64,000 nt of DNA from Fragilariopsis cylindrus CCMP1102 (taxonomy: Eukaryota > Bacillariophyta > Bacillariophyceae > Bacillariales > Bacillariaceae), in contig FMBT01000447.1 in assembly GCA_900095095.1 (NCBI GenBank), forward strand, positions 27,501-91,500, written 5' to 3'. The position numbers were made by a program, and so were the translations under genes. Shown here piece by piece: positions 12,357 through 23,969 of the stretch (the first letter of the stretch is position 1; each line of letters opens with the position of its first letter). Under the pieces are notes generated by a model that ran no database searches, was not told where the DNA came from, and saw nothing but the letters and a program-made list of their open reading frames with translations.

Positions 12357-12650
12357 TGTACACACAACAAAATATCTCATTTGAAAGTGTTGCAACGGAC
12401 AACACCTGATGGGTCGGGTGCACTAGCATCCACACAGTGTACTAGAACATTGTGTTTGCCTCATACAAGTTTTCTTTTCCTGTGGTCAATGAATAGAATT
12501 CATTTCGCTATTATGGCAGGCACACAAATAAGTCTCATTTGAAATGGTTATAGAGGACAACACCAGATGGGTAGGTGCACAAACATCCACATAGTGACTA
12601 TAACATTGTGTGTCCTCTTACCATTTCTGGTGGTCTAAAGTAATTCTGTT
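12357..12650 (+). repeat. Two diverged direct repeats of about 130 bp
   Basis: The copies start near 12357 and 12519. Shared landmarks in the same order are TCTCATTTGAAA, GGACAACACC, GATGGGT, GGTGCAC, CATCCACA, AACATTGTGT and TGGTC. Divergence and small indels show that this is an old duplication. It may be an internal part of a larger transposable element. Confidence 0.7.
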
Positions 12651-12974
12651 TGGTATCGTTTTTATCTCACAAATTCTCCAGTGGAGTTTGGTTATTGGAA
12701 TATTAAACAACTTTGAAAAATAAGATGAATAACTTTTCCTTAGGTTCTAGAACTAGCATGGTGCACCAAAATACCACCCAGTCATCCATCTTATATCCAT
12801 AGGGATGAACCAAGGGTCATAATCCCTCATACTTACCTTATTCTTGCCTCCAGAACACAAACATTGCATTTTGGCCAACATGTCATATATTTCCATGCTC
12901 AAAAGTATCATTCAGAAATAGGCTTTGTTGTACTAAATTCAAACTGATATCCGTTGCACTCTTACGATTACCAC

Positions 12975-13009
<35 letters not shown>

Positions 13010-13351
13010 GCTGTTGTAGAAGTTACGGCATGTTTCGTTTCCAACTGCTACACCATCAAAAAAAGGAATTGGACCATAGTTTCAACACCCAAATACTTTC
13101 CATACGCATATGGTCAAAATACACCAACAATACTGGTGGGACGGGGAACAATAGAATAGACATAAAATGGCCCAAAATGTACACGTTGCAAACATATTTG
13201 AGATGCTACCGCGCCCATACCAGGTATGCTGAGTCCCAAATAAAATAGCTAGGCATCAACCTAATCTATAAAGGTTTTGAATTATATCATCATTTTAAGT
13301 AATCATACATATATTTGGGGTGTCACGGGTTAAAACCCACCGCTATTAGAA

Positions 13352-13389
13352 CACACAATTTCTCTAAATGCACACAATTTCTCTAAATG
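13352..13389 (+). repeat. 19-bp tandem duplication
   Basis: The unit CACACAATTTCTCTAAATG occurs twice head to tail (13352-13370 and 13371-13389) without mismatch. Confidence 0.9.
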
Positions 13390-14339
13390 CCAATTGCGCA
13401 TGTAATCAAGGCCTTGATGCACCATCAATACAGACCTAATTTCCCTGAAAGATTATATGGAGCTCAACATTATACCTATGGGTACAATGGCTAACTATTG
13501 CTTAGGGCTCTAGGGAGGTTAGGAAGGTGTCAGGGTGTGCTAAGCTCCAAAAAGGGTCATTTAGGCCCCAAAACAGGTTTTTCCCCATTAGCACCCACAT
13601 CAGCATGGTCCTGCCCATAGCTCACCAAGTTTATATTGCCTTTGGTGTATATGGTCAATCCCATGTGCTTACTTTGGGATAATTCATCCCTTTATGAGTG
13701 TATACTAGGTCACATACCCCCCCCCCCCATTGGGCCATTTACCCATGTCCTAGGCTGCATCACACCCTTTACCACCTTCAAGTGAGAAGAACACATACCT
13801 AGCGCCCCAAAGTCCGGTCCAGGTACCCACCCTATGCACATTAATCCCCCCTCTGTGTAGACCAAGGGGGAAATTTCTCTAACAGAAAGAAGAAAAATAT
13901 ATTCAAGATACGTCATTTGAGGAATGTGAAATAAATGCTTACAACTGCTTCTTGCACCGCTATGAATGTGCAGAAAGTGCAGAGAAAAAACTATATCGAT
14001 ATTATACTTCCTATGGTTACAATCTTTTACCTTACTGTAGAAACACCACTGCTTGATAATTCCGCCATTTCTATTGCCATCAACAAATCAAAACATGAAT
14101 AACCAAGGAGGGACAAACAGTCAGTAGCATCAGCAGCATGATTTGAAAACAACGGAGAATCTAGATGTAAAGGATATGTACACCAACCCACACAGTTTTT
14201 CTAAAATATAATATATATAAGGATACATTTTTCACACACAAACGCTGCAAATTTTTATGACGAGATCTGTCTAAGCTATCATTGCCATATTTACATGTTT
14301 TTTGTTTTGTTTGATGCAACATTATGACTCATTTTTCTA

Positions 14340-16811
14340 TTATAACATTAGTGAGTCAAAACCTAGCTGCTGTTCCTGCTCCTCCTTCTTGTCACTCTGA
14401 TCATCGGTGTATTGGCTTAATTCATCCAATAAACCTGGACGAAAAGATGAACTTATTTGACTAGACCGACGATCAGGTCGAACCGGCATTAAATCAAGAC
14501 TATCAAGTCGTTTGTGTTTGCCTTTCGTTGTAGAAGGAAAATTATCTGTACCATCACCATCGATATTAGTATCGTCATTAACAGTGTCCCCGCCCTCATC
14601 ATTTAGGTTTTGGATGACCGGTGCAGGTAGTTCGTCTAGATCGTTGGCCGTAATAATAGCATCATTTTTACTATTGTTGTTGATGATGCTGTTTTCTTCT
14701 TTTAATAAACCTGTAGACCAGCGAGAAACATCCTCAACGTCATTTAGTTTTTGTATGACCGGTGAATGTAGTTCATTGTTTAAATCGTCATCGGTAAGGT
14801 CAGCTGTCTTGTTTCCTTCTTCTAAACCTGTAGACCAACGAGATACTACCTTTTCATCGATAATCGATGGCCTACCACCATCATTATTATTATAATTATC
14901 ACCGTCGTCGCTTACTTTCAATTGGAAGGATGATTCTCCCCAGAGGTCTCCATATGAATCGCTGTAGGAGGCTAAGACGGATCTTCTCTGTTGTGGAATA
15001 TCACTATTCTGATCATGAACTTTAGTATTAGAAATAGGTTCGAGGAGACTTGCCATTTCTCGTAATACGCCCTCCAAAGTCAAGGCGTATCGTTTGGTTT
15101 GTCGATGCTTGCTGCAAATAGAATAATGAAGATTAGATTCTTTGATAATATAACCAATTCCGTATCCGTCGGGGACCTGTTGGATTATTTCAAAGAGGGG
15201 GGGGGGGGGGGGTATAGGAGTGAGACAAAATAAAAGACTTACAAAAAATAAATCTGCGTGACTATCTTCAAATAAGAAGAGCTTACCACAGGACCGAACC
15301 CAAACCCTCTCAATGAGGGATTACCACAATTACTTGTTGATAAGATGGTGTGATTCAGCAGTTTCCATGGCTCGGAACGAAAAAAATCCGGAATTGGTAG
15401 GTCATTTTTTGCCGCTATACACTTTAGAGAAAACAAATGTCTATCACAACCTTGACCTTTAGCACATTCCTTGACTAGTTTGGAGTGTGCGGTAGTGGCA
15501 TTCCGTAAGGCGATTAGTTTTTCCTCTGAACTACTCTTGGGATCACAAAATACCTCACAAAATTCTTTTGCTTCCATCGTTGCGGGTCGCATTGCCTCTG
15601 TCCGTCCATGATAGAATGATTTTGTTAAGACGGGTTCATATGCGCACACGATTTTCCCATAAAGTTTATAATACGCTAGCATCATACTCATTTGGACGTA
15701 TGAATCAGGGGAAAGTTTATTGAAGGTAATGAAACGTTTACCATAATCGGTAAATTCCAACACGTGCGTATCACTGGCCACAATCTGATCTCCAAGGGCC
15801 GTCTCGGCAAAATATATCTTGCGTTTGATCGAATCGGACAGAACGAAGTTGATCTTCTTCGGAAAAACTAAGGGAGAAAAGATAACGCAAACGTCGAAGT
15901 CGACAAGTTGTAGTACACAATAGAACATATAAGTAAGCAGCACAATAACTCGCGAGCTATCGTCTCAAAAGAAAAGAGGAATGAACCAATCGAGCATCCC
16001 TTTTGAAAACCTTCAATTAACTTACCATCTAAGGTTGTTCGTCCTTGATCATCCAATGTGACTGCTGCCCGTCTGATATTAGCTGCAATAACACTAGGAA
16101 TCATTCCATCGTGTGCATTGACTAACTTGGTAATAGATTGTGCAAATGATATAACCGTATCTGCATAAATGTCAGAAACAAATCTTAAGGCTGTGTGTCC
16201 ATCAATGGCCGAATGTTCGAAATTTATTCCAGCACCACCGTCAGCTGTCACAATGATTTGTAATTTGTCATACCAACGATTAGTACATGATCCACTTTGA
16301 TATTCTTTGTTGTAATCTCCCACCACCACCTCTGTACTTGTACTTGTACTTTGTTGTTCGGACGACGATAATTCGTACGATCCATGTAACATGTTAGACG
16401 CAGCTTCATGTTTATTTTTGGGTATGTAATCATCCAACACCAACACGAATAACGCTGTATCAACAAGTCTAAAACCTTCCGTATTTTTGGTAGGAGAATA
16501 GGCGATCATTTCTTCTCGTGCTTTCGCCCACTGTTTCCGACCAAGACTTGTTAATACACCAAGTGCCGACAAGCTGCTATCATCGCTAGTAGTTTTGTTA
16601 TCCTCGGAGGAGGAACTATTATTTTGGTTGTGAATTTTGTGTGCATGTATACTGATCGCTTGTAATATGTCTCCTATATCTCCCTCATCGACAGCAACAT
16701 CTCCATCCTGTGGCCATAAGGCTTGAAAATGAAATAGTTGATTATACTGTTGATGTGAGATCTACCAACGATGTCACTCATTTGTTCGGTGCTTTCTCCT
16801 TCGTTCCTTGG
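14340..16811 (-). CDS. Carnitine/choline acyltransferase, C-terminal two thirds (gene split by a 7.2-kb block)
   Basis: Exons are read as 16811-16026, 15867-15287 and 15176-14340. Donors GTAAGT/GTAAGC and acceptors CTTAG and ACAG join in phase. The segment carries family hallmarks: a DG(D) turn before EGDIGDILQAI, LTSLGRKQWAKARE, NRWYDKLQIIV, the catalytic His in FEHSAIDGH, LSPDSYVQM, AYYKLYG, YHGRTEAMR, SLRGFGFGPVV and PDGYGIGYII. The enzyme would move acyl groups between CoA and carnitine (mitochondrion or peroxisome). The N-terminal part of the same gene lies at 23998-25120 on the same strand. A one-base loss near 16735 breaks the frame (HINSIINY / FHFQALW). A long acidic tail (about residues 100-200 of the last exon) has two imperfect ~40-residue repeats (VSRWSTGL ... 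PVIQ-LND). A 16-G/C run lies in the last intron (15197-15212). Confidence 0.85.
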
Positions 16812-17094
16812 CTGTTGTTATTATTATTATCATATAAGCCCCTTTTTCAAAAAAAAATCGAATCTATTTTTAAAATTTTAAAAATTCAAATAATATTTTC
16901 ATTTTCGAAAAAATTATTAAAATCTCGCGACAGTAAAAAAAATATGGTACGATACTACTTCAGTAGTAACTTATGTTAAATTGTATACACTGCTATCACT
17001 GTTCCTACGAAACTAAAATAATCGATAGTACAAATCAAAATTTAAGAAAACAAGACATTACGAAACGGAACCACTGTACTAATACATTTGAATA
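16812..17094. other. AT-rich left edge of the block, 5' flank of the HhH-GPD gene
   Basis: The first ~280 bases of the block are AT-rich, with a (TTA)n run and long A and T runs. No coding similarity to the acyltransferase continues here on the minus strand. The segment would hold the promoter of the plus-strand gene that starts at 17095. Confidence 0.5.
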
Positions 17095-18720
17095 ATGCCT
17101 AAAAAATTTGACAAGCCGACCATGTTTACCATGGCAATACCTAATTCACCATCAGGAACAGGAATTACAAAAAAAAATATAGAACACATCAGATCACAAT
17201 GGGAATATGAACTGGAAGACACAACCAGAGTAGTCATGCATAGACATAGATCACAAAATGATTATGAAAAATACCATAACAATAAGGTCAGTAGAGGTGT
17301 CAGAAAAAGAAACGGATTATATCATACCGAAATAAAATTAAGAACAAGGAAACATAAGATAATTAAACAAGCCATATCGAATCTTGATAACAAACGTTTA
17401 ACTTTAAAACGAAGTAAAAAACTAACAAGCATCGAAAGATCCGAGTATCGTTCTTTTGTAGATGAGCAATGGAAAAGAACCTTGAGTATTGAGAAGTTGC
17501 AATCATATCTTAGACATGGACTACATGGTAAAGGTTGGGGGGATAGTTCTATGGGAATGGATCTCTTGAAAAATACAGCTACAATTTTCAATGCTTCTAG
17601 ATTGGATGACAACCCGATATCTCCAATAGAAAAATCAAACATTGGAGTAATTATAAATAAATGGATAAACAATAAGAAAGATGATAGGCGTCCAATTAAA
17701 GATGACGAAGAATCATGGGATAGAATGAAACTTTATTTTGATGAAGCCGAAGTAGTGTTAAATGTAACGCGTCAACAACCTGCTAGTATTTTAAACAATA
17801 ATAGGAACATGGAAGCATTCAATTCATTTTATGTTCCACCTTTTTTGAACGAATTAATTAAAAAGGAAGATATTGATAACAATAAAAAACCAACAACATG
17901 GATAAAAGCTCGTGAAGAAGAAATGAATTTCTTAACAAATACAGCAAAAGAATTATATAAAGAGATTGGTAGAACACCACCTCGTGAGAGCTGGGAGGAT
18001 AAAATTAATTTCCGAAATAAATTAGAAATAATTTTAGCTTGTATATGTACCAGTAATACAACGTAAGTAAAATAATGTAAGCATCTTTTCATACTATCTG
18101 TTTTATACTTTTCTGAAACTTTTTATCATCTAATTTACTCCCTTTTATATTATTCATGTAGCGATGTCGGTATGACACGTACAATACATGTGTTGCAGAT
18201 GTTTGACATGTTTAGTTACCATTTCTTTAAAAATGCAACAGAAGAAGATATGCAACGCATGCAATATTTACTATTATATGTTGGTATAAATAAAGCCAGA
18301 GAGCGTCCTGCTACCATCATTGGTACTTGTAAAATTATAGATTCGATATTTAATGGTCGTATCCCAGATACAATTGAAGATTGGATGGGATTCCCTAACG
18401 TAGGTCGAAAAATTGCAGCGTTAATAATGAATGATGGGTTAGGTATTTATTTGTTTTTGGTTGTTGATACTCATCTAAAAAAGGTGCTGCCTGTTCTAGA
18501 TTGGACAAAGAAAAAAAATGCCAATGATATGGCAATTGATATTGAAAAATGGTTAAATCCAAAATTATTAAAGGAAACGAATGAATCCATTGTAGGTATT
18601 AGGCAATTATATAAAGATTCAACACAATCAGAACAACATATTATAAGAACAGCACTAGACAAAAATAAGACCTTTAAATATGCTCAATTATTGGTCGGTA
18701 TTACTCATAAGTACTACTAA
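17095..18720 (+). CDS. Endonuclease III-like HhH-GPD protein with long N-terminal extension
   Basis: Two exons, 17095-18062 and 18162-18720, have donor GTAAGT and acceptor GTAG and join AC|C GAT to give 508 residues. The C-terminal ~200 residues follow the Nth fold: LACICTSNTTDVGMTR at the start, YLLLYVGINKAR, then the helix-hairpin-helix FPNVGRKIAALI with the expected catalytic Lys, and VVDTHLKKVL with the catalytic Asp. No 4Fe-4S cysteine cluster is visible after the domain. The first ~300 residues are basic and without recognised domains. Nth enzymes excise oxidised pyrimidines; whether this divergent copy does so is unknown. The gene is markedly A-rich in codon choice compared with the BTB or M6 genes, which could indicate a different origin. 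It lies wholly inside the acyltransferase-splitting block. Confidence 0.75.
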
Positions 18721-19248
18721 TAAATAACAATTAATAATAATAATACCAATAGCGATAACCGATGGAAAGTATCAAAGTAATCTATTAATAGGTATAATCT
18801 CCTGTTGGCAATACGTCGTATAGAACTACTAGTTGCATAATGGCAGTAATATTATCAGCTGAATTATTTTGTATCTCGCTTTGTACTTCGCTTGACGACT
18901 AAGACAAGAAGAACATTAGTATATGATAAAACTACTACTACTACTACTAGTAGCAGTAGTAAGATCGTGAACACGACGACGACGAAAACAGAGTTACAGG
19001 CAAAATTCTTATTGCCGCCATCATTACCATCATCCTCGGATGGTGCTGTTGCTGTTGAGGTTGCTGGAGATAGTCATGTCGTTGCCGTTTTCGTCGCCAT
19101 CGTCGCCGTGATGGTAATACCAATGATTTTTGGTAGAAACGTCATCAAGGATAATACTGCCTTTTTCTACTTCTTCTTCTTCTCATCATCATCATCATCA
19201 AGCAGGAGTACAAGTAGTCCCGTCTTTATTTTGAAGGCGACAATAATA
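18721..19248. other. Non-genic stretch with first copy of a direct repeat
   Basis: Low-complexity ACT and GAC runs lie at about 18936-18985. From 19053 the first copy of a ~200-bp direct repeat starts. A 132-residue plus-strand open frame here is Ser/Thr/Val-rich and changes with the repeats, so it is not called. Confidence 0.5.
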
Positions 19249-20326
19249 CTATTTGTTATTGTTGTTGTTGTTGTTCGAAATAAAGGATAATGGTAGGAAA
19301 AATGCCTTGTCAGCAATAGGAATTGTGTTGTTGTTTATCATTACTGACGTTGAATAAAAATAAATCATAAATCCTGATCCTAATCCTCCGATCAATAATA
19401 ATAATAATAGTGGAAACAATAGTCTTCTCCTCCAGGAATAATTGACACTGACATCGACGTCGTAATCGTCCTCCTTCTCGTCGCCGTCATGATTTTTGTC
19501 ATAAAAATAATATCCCTCACGATTGGTTCTTCTTTTACGAATAAATCGTCTATTCTTCTTCTGAATAATCGTACTACTACCGGTAGTAGTACTACTACTC
19601 CGTATTCTATTGTATGGCATCATGATCTCATTATCATAATTACTTATGGCTGTACTACCGGCACACGGATTATTAGTAACAACAGCAAGATCAAGATCAT
19701 TAGCTGAAACAATCGGCACGGCTATCACAATTAGAGGCTGCTGACGAAGGCTACTCGGAGTAGTTATTAGTTCCGAAAGGTTCTTGATTCTATATTGTTG
19801 TTGTCGTTGTCGCCTTTTGGGGGCAAAAATGATAGCGTCGTCATTATTATTGCCCGCAACTGCAACAACACATCTCGATTTCGATTTCTTATTCTTAACC
19901 CAGCATTGCCATAAATGAGCTTCGTCCATGGTTGCTGCTTTCGTTGCTATTACTTGTACAGCAGAGTCTGTGTCTATGTCGTGTTCCTTGTCATCTTCTT
20001 CTTCTTCCGTTACTGTTACTGTTAATGTCGTTACAGATGCTGCTGACTACGATGACACGCGCATATGGCGGGAAAAAATTCGTTACATCTTTGATAGGTA
20101 TCTTTGGTTGTTGTTGTTGCTGCAATATTAATGTGTTGAGGTTGCTGGTGATAGTGATAGTCATGTCGTTGCCGTTTTCGTCGGCATTGTCGCCGTGCTG
20201 GTAATACCAATGATTTTTGGTACTACTGCCTTTTTCTTCTTCTTCTTCTCATCATCATCATCATTAAGCAGGAGTACAAGTAGTCCGTCTTTATTTTGAA
20301 GGCGACAATAATACTATTTGTTATTG
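19053..20326 (+). repeat. Direct repeat R1, about 200 bp, two copies
   Basis: Copies at 19053-19261 and 20134-20326 share TGTTGAGGTTGCTGG, GTCATGTCGTTGCCG, TAATACCAATGATTTTTGG, the TTCTTCTTCTTC/ATCATC run and GGCGACAATAATACTATTTG. They differ by small indels (AACGTCATCAAGGATA is present only in the first). They lie 1.08 kb apart in the same orientation, flanking the minus-strand membrane-protein frame. Confidence 0.85.
19249..19929 (-). CDS. Putative single-pass membrane protein of unknown function
   Basis: A 226-residue frame starts with ATG at 19929. The first ~160 residues are basic, polar and without recognised motifs (MDEAHLWQCWVKNKK, KRRQRQQQYRIKNL). A strongly hydrophobic segment follows a Arg-rich turn near residues 165-195 (RRRLLFPLLLLLLIGG ... 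MIYFYS), typical of a tail-anchored or type II membrane protein. It ends in a poly-Asn run that overlaps the first R1 repeat. Codon periodicity is not obviously protein-like throughout, so this may be a chance frame; transcript data would decide. Confidence 0.35.
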   Translation of the reverse strand: MDEAHLWQCWVKNKKSKSRCVVAVAGNNNDDAIIFAPKRRQRQQQYRIKNLSELITTPSSLRQQPLIVIAVPIVSANDLDLAVVTNNPCAGSTAISNYDNEIMMPYNRIRSSSTTTGSSTIIQKKNRRFIRKRRTNREGYYFYDKNHDGDEKEDDYDVDVSVNYSWRRRLLFPLLLLLLIGGLGSGFMIYFYSTSVMINNNTIPIADKAFFLPLSFISNNNNNNNK

Positions 20327-20603
20327 TCAGCAGTAGGAATAAAATAAGTACATCATTACTAGAAATTAGTAGCAACAATAATAAGATAAAGGATAACGAG
20401 GGGGAGGACGAGGACAATCTATCCATCCGAATTTCGCCGAACCGGAAGTACATTGATATGGTACATCGTCACCACATAAACGATCTGCTCAAACGACAGT
20501 GAATACCACTGACTACGATGACACGCGCAAATGGCGGGAAAAAATTCGTTATATCTTTGATAGGTATCTTTGGTTGTTGTTGTTGCTGCAATATTAATGT
20601 GTT
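20043..20603 (+). repeat. Direct repeat R2, 95 bp, two copies
   Basis: Copies at 20043-20137 and 20509-20603 differ at only two positions (GCATATGG/GCAAATGG and TTACATC/TTATATC). The first copy runs directly into the second copy of R1. A 28-bp part (20526-20553) recurs in inverted orientation at 23970-23997, exactly at the right edge of the block. Confidence 0.92.
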
Positions 20604-21035
20604 AATGTTATTTGCTGTCAAAGCATTTTCATCATCATCATTGTCGTCGATATATTTCCCATTTTTCTTGTCATTTGTACCTATATTATGAGAAGGAGGG
20701 TGCAACGAGATAACCCTTTTTTTCCAAACAAAACTTTGTTCAAAAATTTGAACAACATTGGCTTTTTTTTTAAGATTTTTGCGAACAAGAGGAATTGCAT
20801 GCAGTTTCAGTATCGCGTTTCCTCCTATGTACGATTTATATTGTTAGAGCCTAATTACTTATCACAAACTGTGGTTATACTATTCAAGTCGTAGTTCAGT
20901 GAATGAGAGTCATCATTAACTTTACTCTCACAAAAAACTTTTGGCGTTGACTCAACAGCAAAAGCAAACTGAAGAATCTACTTGACACTGTTGATTCTAA
21001 CATAATACAATTAAACAAATCAAGATCAATTTAAT
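20604..21035. other. Intergenic, 5' flank of the HA-domain gene
   Basis: An AT-rich spacer without recognisable coding sequence. A TTCAAAAATTTGAA-like palindrome sits near 20738-20751. Confidence 0.5.
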
Positions 21036-23896
21036 ATGAATAACTCAAACACAATGAAACAAACTGAACATTCGTTCAAACCGAATGGTAGCTTCATCAC
21101 GAAGATCGGACGTCGTAGTATGGATGACAAAGACAAAGCCAAACAAAAACAACGAAAACCATTGGTCGAGACGTCGAGTGATAAACGCCGTCAACACAAA
21201 ACATCCACACGTCGACGACGTAGACGCAAACAACGAACTCAACAAACTGCTAGTAAACACTCTAACAACTCGGAACCATCCATCAACCATGACCAGAAGA
21301 TGAATAAGAAATCGACGACCGTTATCAAGAAGAGAAAGGCGGCTGCTTCTGCTTCTGATAGCACTACCGATAACAACGATGATTCTAAACCACAACCACG
21401 TGTGACATTATCAACATCATCATCGGCATCTAACACCAAGAACAAGATTGGATCATCCAATTCAAGTAAGCAATCGGCGTCGACTACTACTACTACCAAG
21501 AAGCGGTCTACCGTTGTAACAAAGAAGATGAATACCATTGAAAAAGAAGAAGATGACGATGACGATGACGATGACGACGAGGAAGAAATCGTGACCACTA
21601 ATATTACTACTAGGGAAGATTCAGCATCATCGTCTGATGGCGCCGAATATGATGACGATGATGATGATGATGACGACGACGATGACGATAATCCTAATCA
21701 ACCCAATATTGGATTATCTAATTATGAACGTCGTCGTTCAGTAAATATTCAACGAAATAATGAACGATTGAAACAACTTGGATTGTATAAATCAATTCTT
21801 CAACCATCACTCAAAAAGAAGCGAAAACGTGCAAAGAAGATCAAAGCAGGTATTACTAGTCGACGTACTAGTAGACGATCATCGCAGAAGAAATCTATCA
21901 ACTATGCAGACTGTATTAGTAGTGATGATAACGATTCAGATTCTAGTTCATTGGATATGGATATCCACGAAGAATCGGAATCGGAAGAGATCGTCGAGAA
22001 TGACTTCTTTTTACCACCACCCAAAAAGAAGCAAAAAGTCATTAGTACCCGGCGACAACCACATCGGAGTGCCAAAAAACAAATTCAACTAGATTTAGAC
22101 AAAGATGAGCACAAAGACATTCCATCAATGATAATGTTTCAACCGGATAATGCTATGAAAATGTCGGACGTCAAAACAAGACTGCTGGAAATTGGTACAG
22201 TCACCCCTACGCAAGTGTCTTTACGAGGGTTTAGTGTCCGTTTGGCTGAAAAAAGTGATTTGTTTGCGAGTACAAAGAAAGAACTGCAACAACAAGTGTT
22301 GCATCTATGCAAGTATGGTCTGCTAGCACGTTGGGTGCTAAAGGATGATGGTGAAAGTCGTGTTTTGGAAATTGTACGATGTAGTGGTATTGAAGGTCAT
22401 CATCCTTCTTCCCGATCATCATGGGTGAACGAAGAAAGTAGCCCAAGGGTGAGAAACCACTCACTGTATAATAACGGTAAGTTTTTTTGTTATATATGTC
22501 ATCTAAATGTATTCCAATTGTATTGTTCATAAATGATATATTATCATTCTAATAGATTTGTCATCCATTACTATTTACTATTTGTATAGGTCCTAAGAAG
22601 AAAGATTCATTTTGTACTGAAAATAAGTGGTTGTTCAAAATGTGTAGTCGCGAGCGGGCTGGTCCTGTTGATAGAGCACCGTCGGTGCACGGGGTACAAC
22701 AAAATGCGGAATGTTTGATTGTTGCTTCTAATGGTTGTCAGCTAACATTTGGTGCACCGATCAGAGATGCTATGAATGGAGAAATAAAATTAATTCAAGG
22801 TGTTCTTGGGTTAAACACCCAAGATGGTGTAGACAGGATTTTGAACACACCTATCATTAATGATGGATCGAACGGTAAACTGGTACTATTATTAATCAGC
22901 ATCGAAGAACCGTCCAAGCACAAACCAATGCTACATGCTATGAGTAATAGAATGGATGAATCCACATTCATGGGAGCGAAAAATGTAACTTTAGCTGGTA
23001 ACAGAACAAGTGATCAATCAAGAAAATTAGATAATGCGATCTACCGAATGCAAATCACGAATTACAATAAAGGACTGGGGTTGCTCACGTACGAAGAACG
23101 GCTTGCGAATTACAAGAAGGGTTTAGGATTACTCACCGTCGAAGAACGTCGTGCCAATTACGAGAAGGGATTAGGATTACTCACCAACAAACAACGTCGG
23201 GAAAACAGTTCGTTAGGATACAAGAAAGGATTAGCATTAATCCCCATCGAAGAACAACGTGCAAATCGTTCGTTAGGATACAAGAAGGGATTAGCATTAA
23301 TCCCCATCGAACAACGTCGTGCATATAGTTTGTTAGGATATGAGAAGAGTTTAGCATTACTGACCAACGACCAACGTCGTGCGAATTACGAGAAGGGATT
23401 AGGATCACTGACCAACGACCAACGTCGTGCGAATTACGAGAAGGGATTAGCATTGACAAAAAACTACTGTCCGCCACCTACCATTACTAAGGATGGAATG
23501 CATGATCTTGCGATGCATGATGAGGTTGTCCAAGGGAACTATGGAATTGGAATCGTAAAGAGTGTCACAAAACCTGGTAAAAATTATGAAGCGAGGGCGA
23601 TGGTTGTATTCGAAGATAAACAGATTGGATCCAAACGTGTGCATATTAATTCACTTAGCTGCAACGGACAGCGATGCCAATTTGCTTTTGTTTGTAATGG
23701 ACATGATGGGCAATGGATGGGAATGTATCAGAAACTGGTGGCGTACAAGAAACAGTATAGGTCAACCAAAGTGCCATATCGGTATATCAAAGATCTTTCT
23801 CTTGGGAGATGGATTTGTGATCAACGAGGGTTGTACAAGAAGAATAAATTAGCAAATAAACGCACTGAGCTTCTTAATTCCATCAATTTTGTTTAG
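21036..23896 (+). CDS. HA (helicase-associated) domain protein with tandem repeats and disordered acidic/basic N-terminus
   Basis: Two exons, 21036-22476 and 22590-23896, have donor GTAAGT and acceptor TATAG and join G|GT to give 915 residues. Residues 1-330 are disordered: Arg/Lys-rich nuclear-targeting-like stretches alternate with Asp runs (around 172-180 and 210-223). A conserved segment follows (IPSMIMFQPDNAMKMSDVKTR). Residues ~638-770 hold eight tandem 16- or 20-residue units of the type YEKGLGLLTNDQRRAN. The last ~60 residues form one HA domain (PF03457-like): W-x3-YQKLVAYKKQY, VPYRYIKDLSLGRWICDQR, LANKRTELLNSI. HA domains are numerous in diatoms and are thought to bind nucleic acid, but this gene has no helicase core. 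Its function is unknown. The frame is intact. Confidence 0.8.
23060..23457 (+). repeat. Coding tandem repeat, eight units of 16 or 20 codons
   Basis: Units follow N-Y-x-K-G-L-G-L-L-T-x-E/D-x-R-x-A. Three central units are lengthened to 20 codons by an SLGY insertion and read GYKKGLALIPIE. Neighbouring units are nearly identical at the DNA level (for example GAATTACGAGAAGGGATTAG is repeated), which points to recent unequal exchange. Confidence 0.85.
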
Positions 23897-23969
23897 TCAA
23901 TCTTTTGACAGAACACACAATAACAGTAACAGTAACAGTAACAGTAACAAATAAACTATATTTTTACAC

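Larger units (their letters stand above)
11874..14339. other. Repeat-rich, gene-free region
   Basis: No convincing coding sequence is seen in about 2.5 kb. It holds a pair of diverged direct repeats (12357-12650), a GTT microsatellite (about 12975-13011), a 19-bp tandem duplication (13352-13389) and a 12-C tract (13717-13728). The base composition and CCC/GGG-bearing stretches near 13500-13870 differ from the AT-rich spacers elsewhere, which suggests degraded mobile DNA. Confidence 0.55.

Noticed and set aside
21045-21598. Minus-strand Ser/Leu-rich frames
   Set aside because: They are the antisense of Asp and Lys/Arg codon runs of the HA-domain gene.
23060-23457. CRISPR-like array
   Set aside because: The repeat is in-frame coding sequence with no unique spacers, in a eukaryotic gene.
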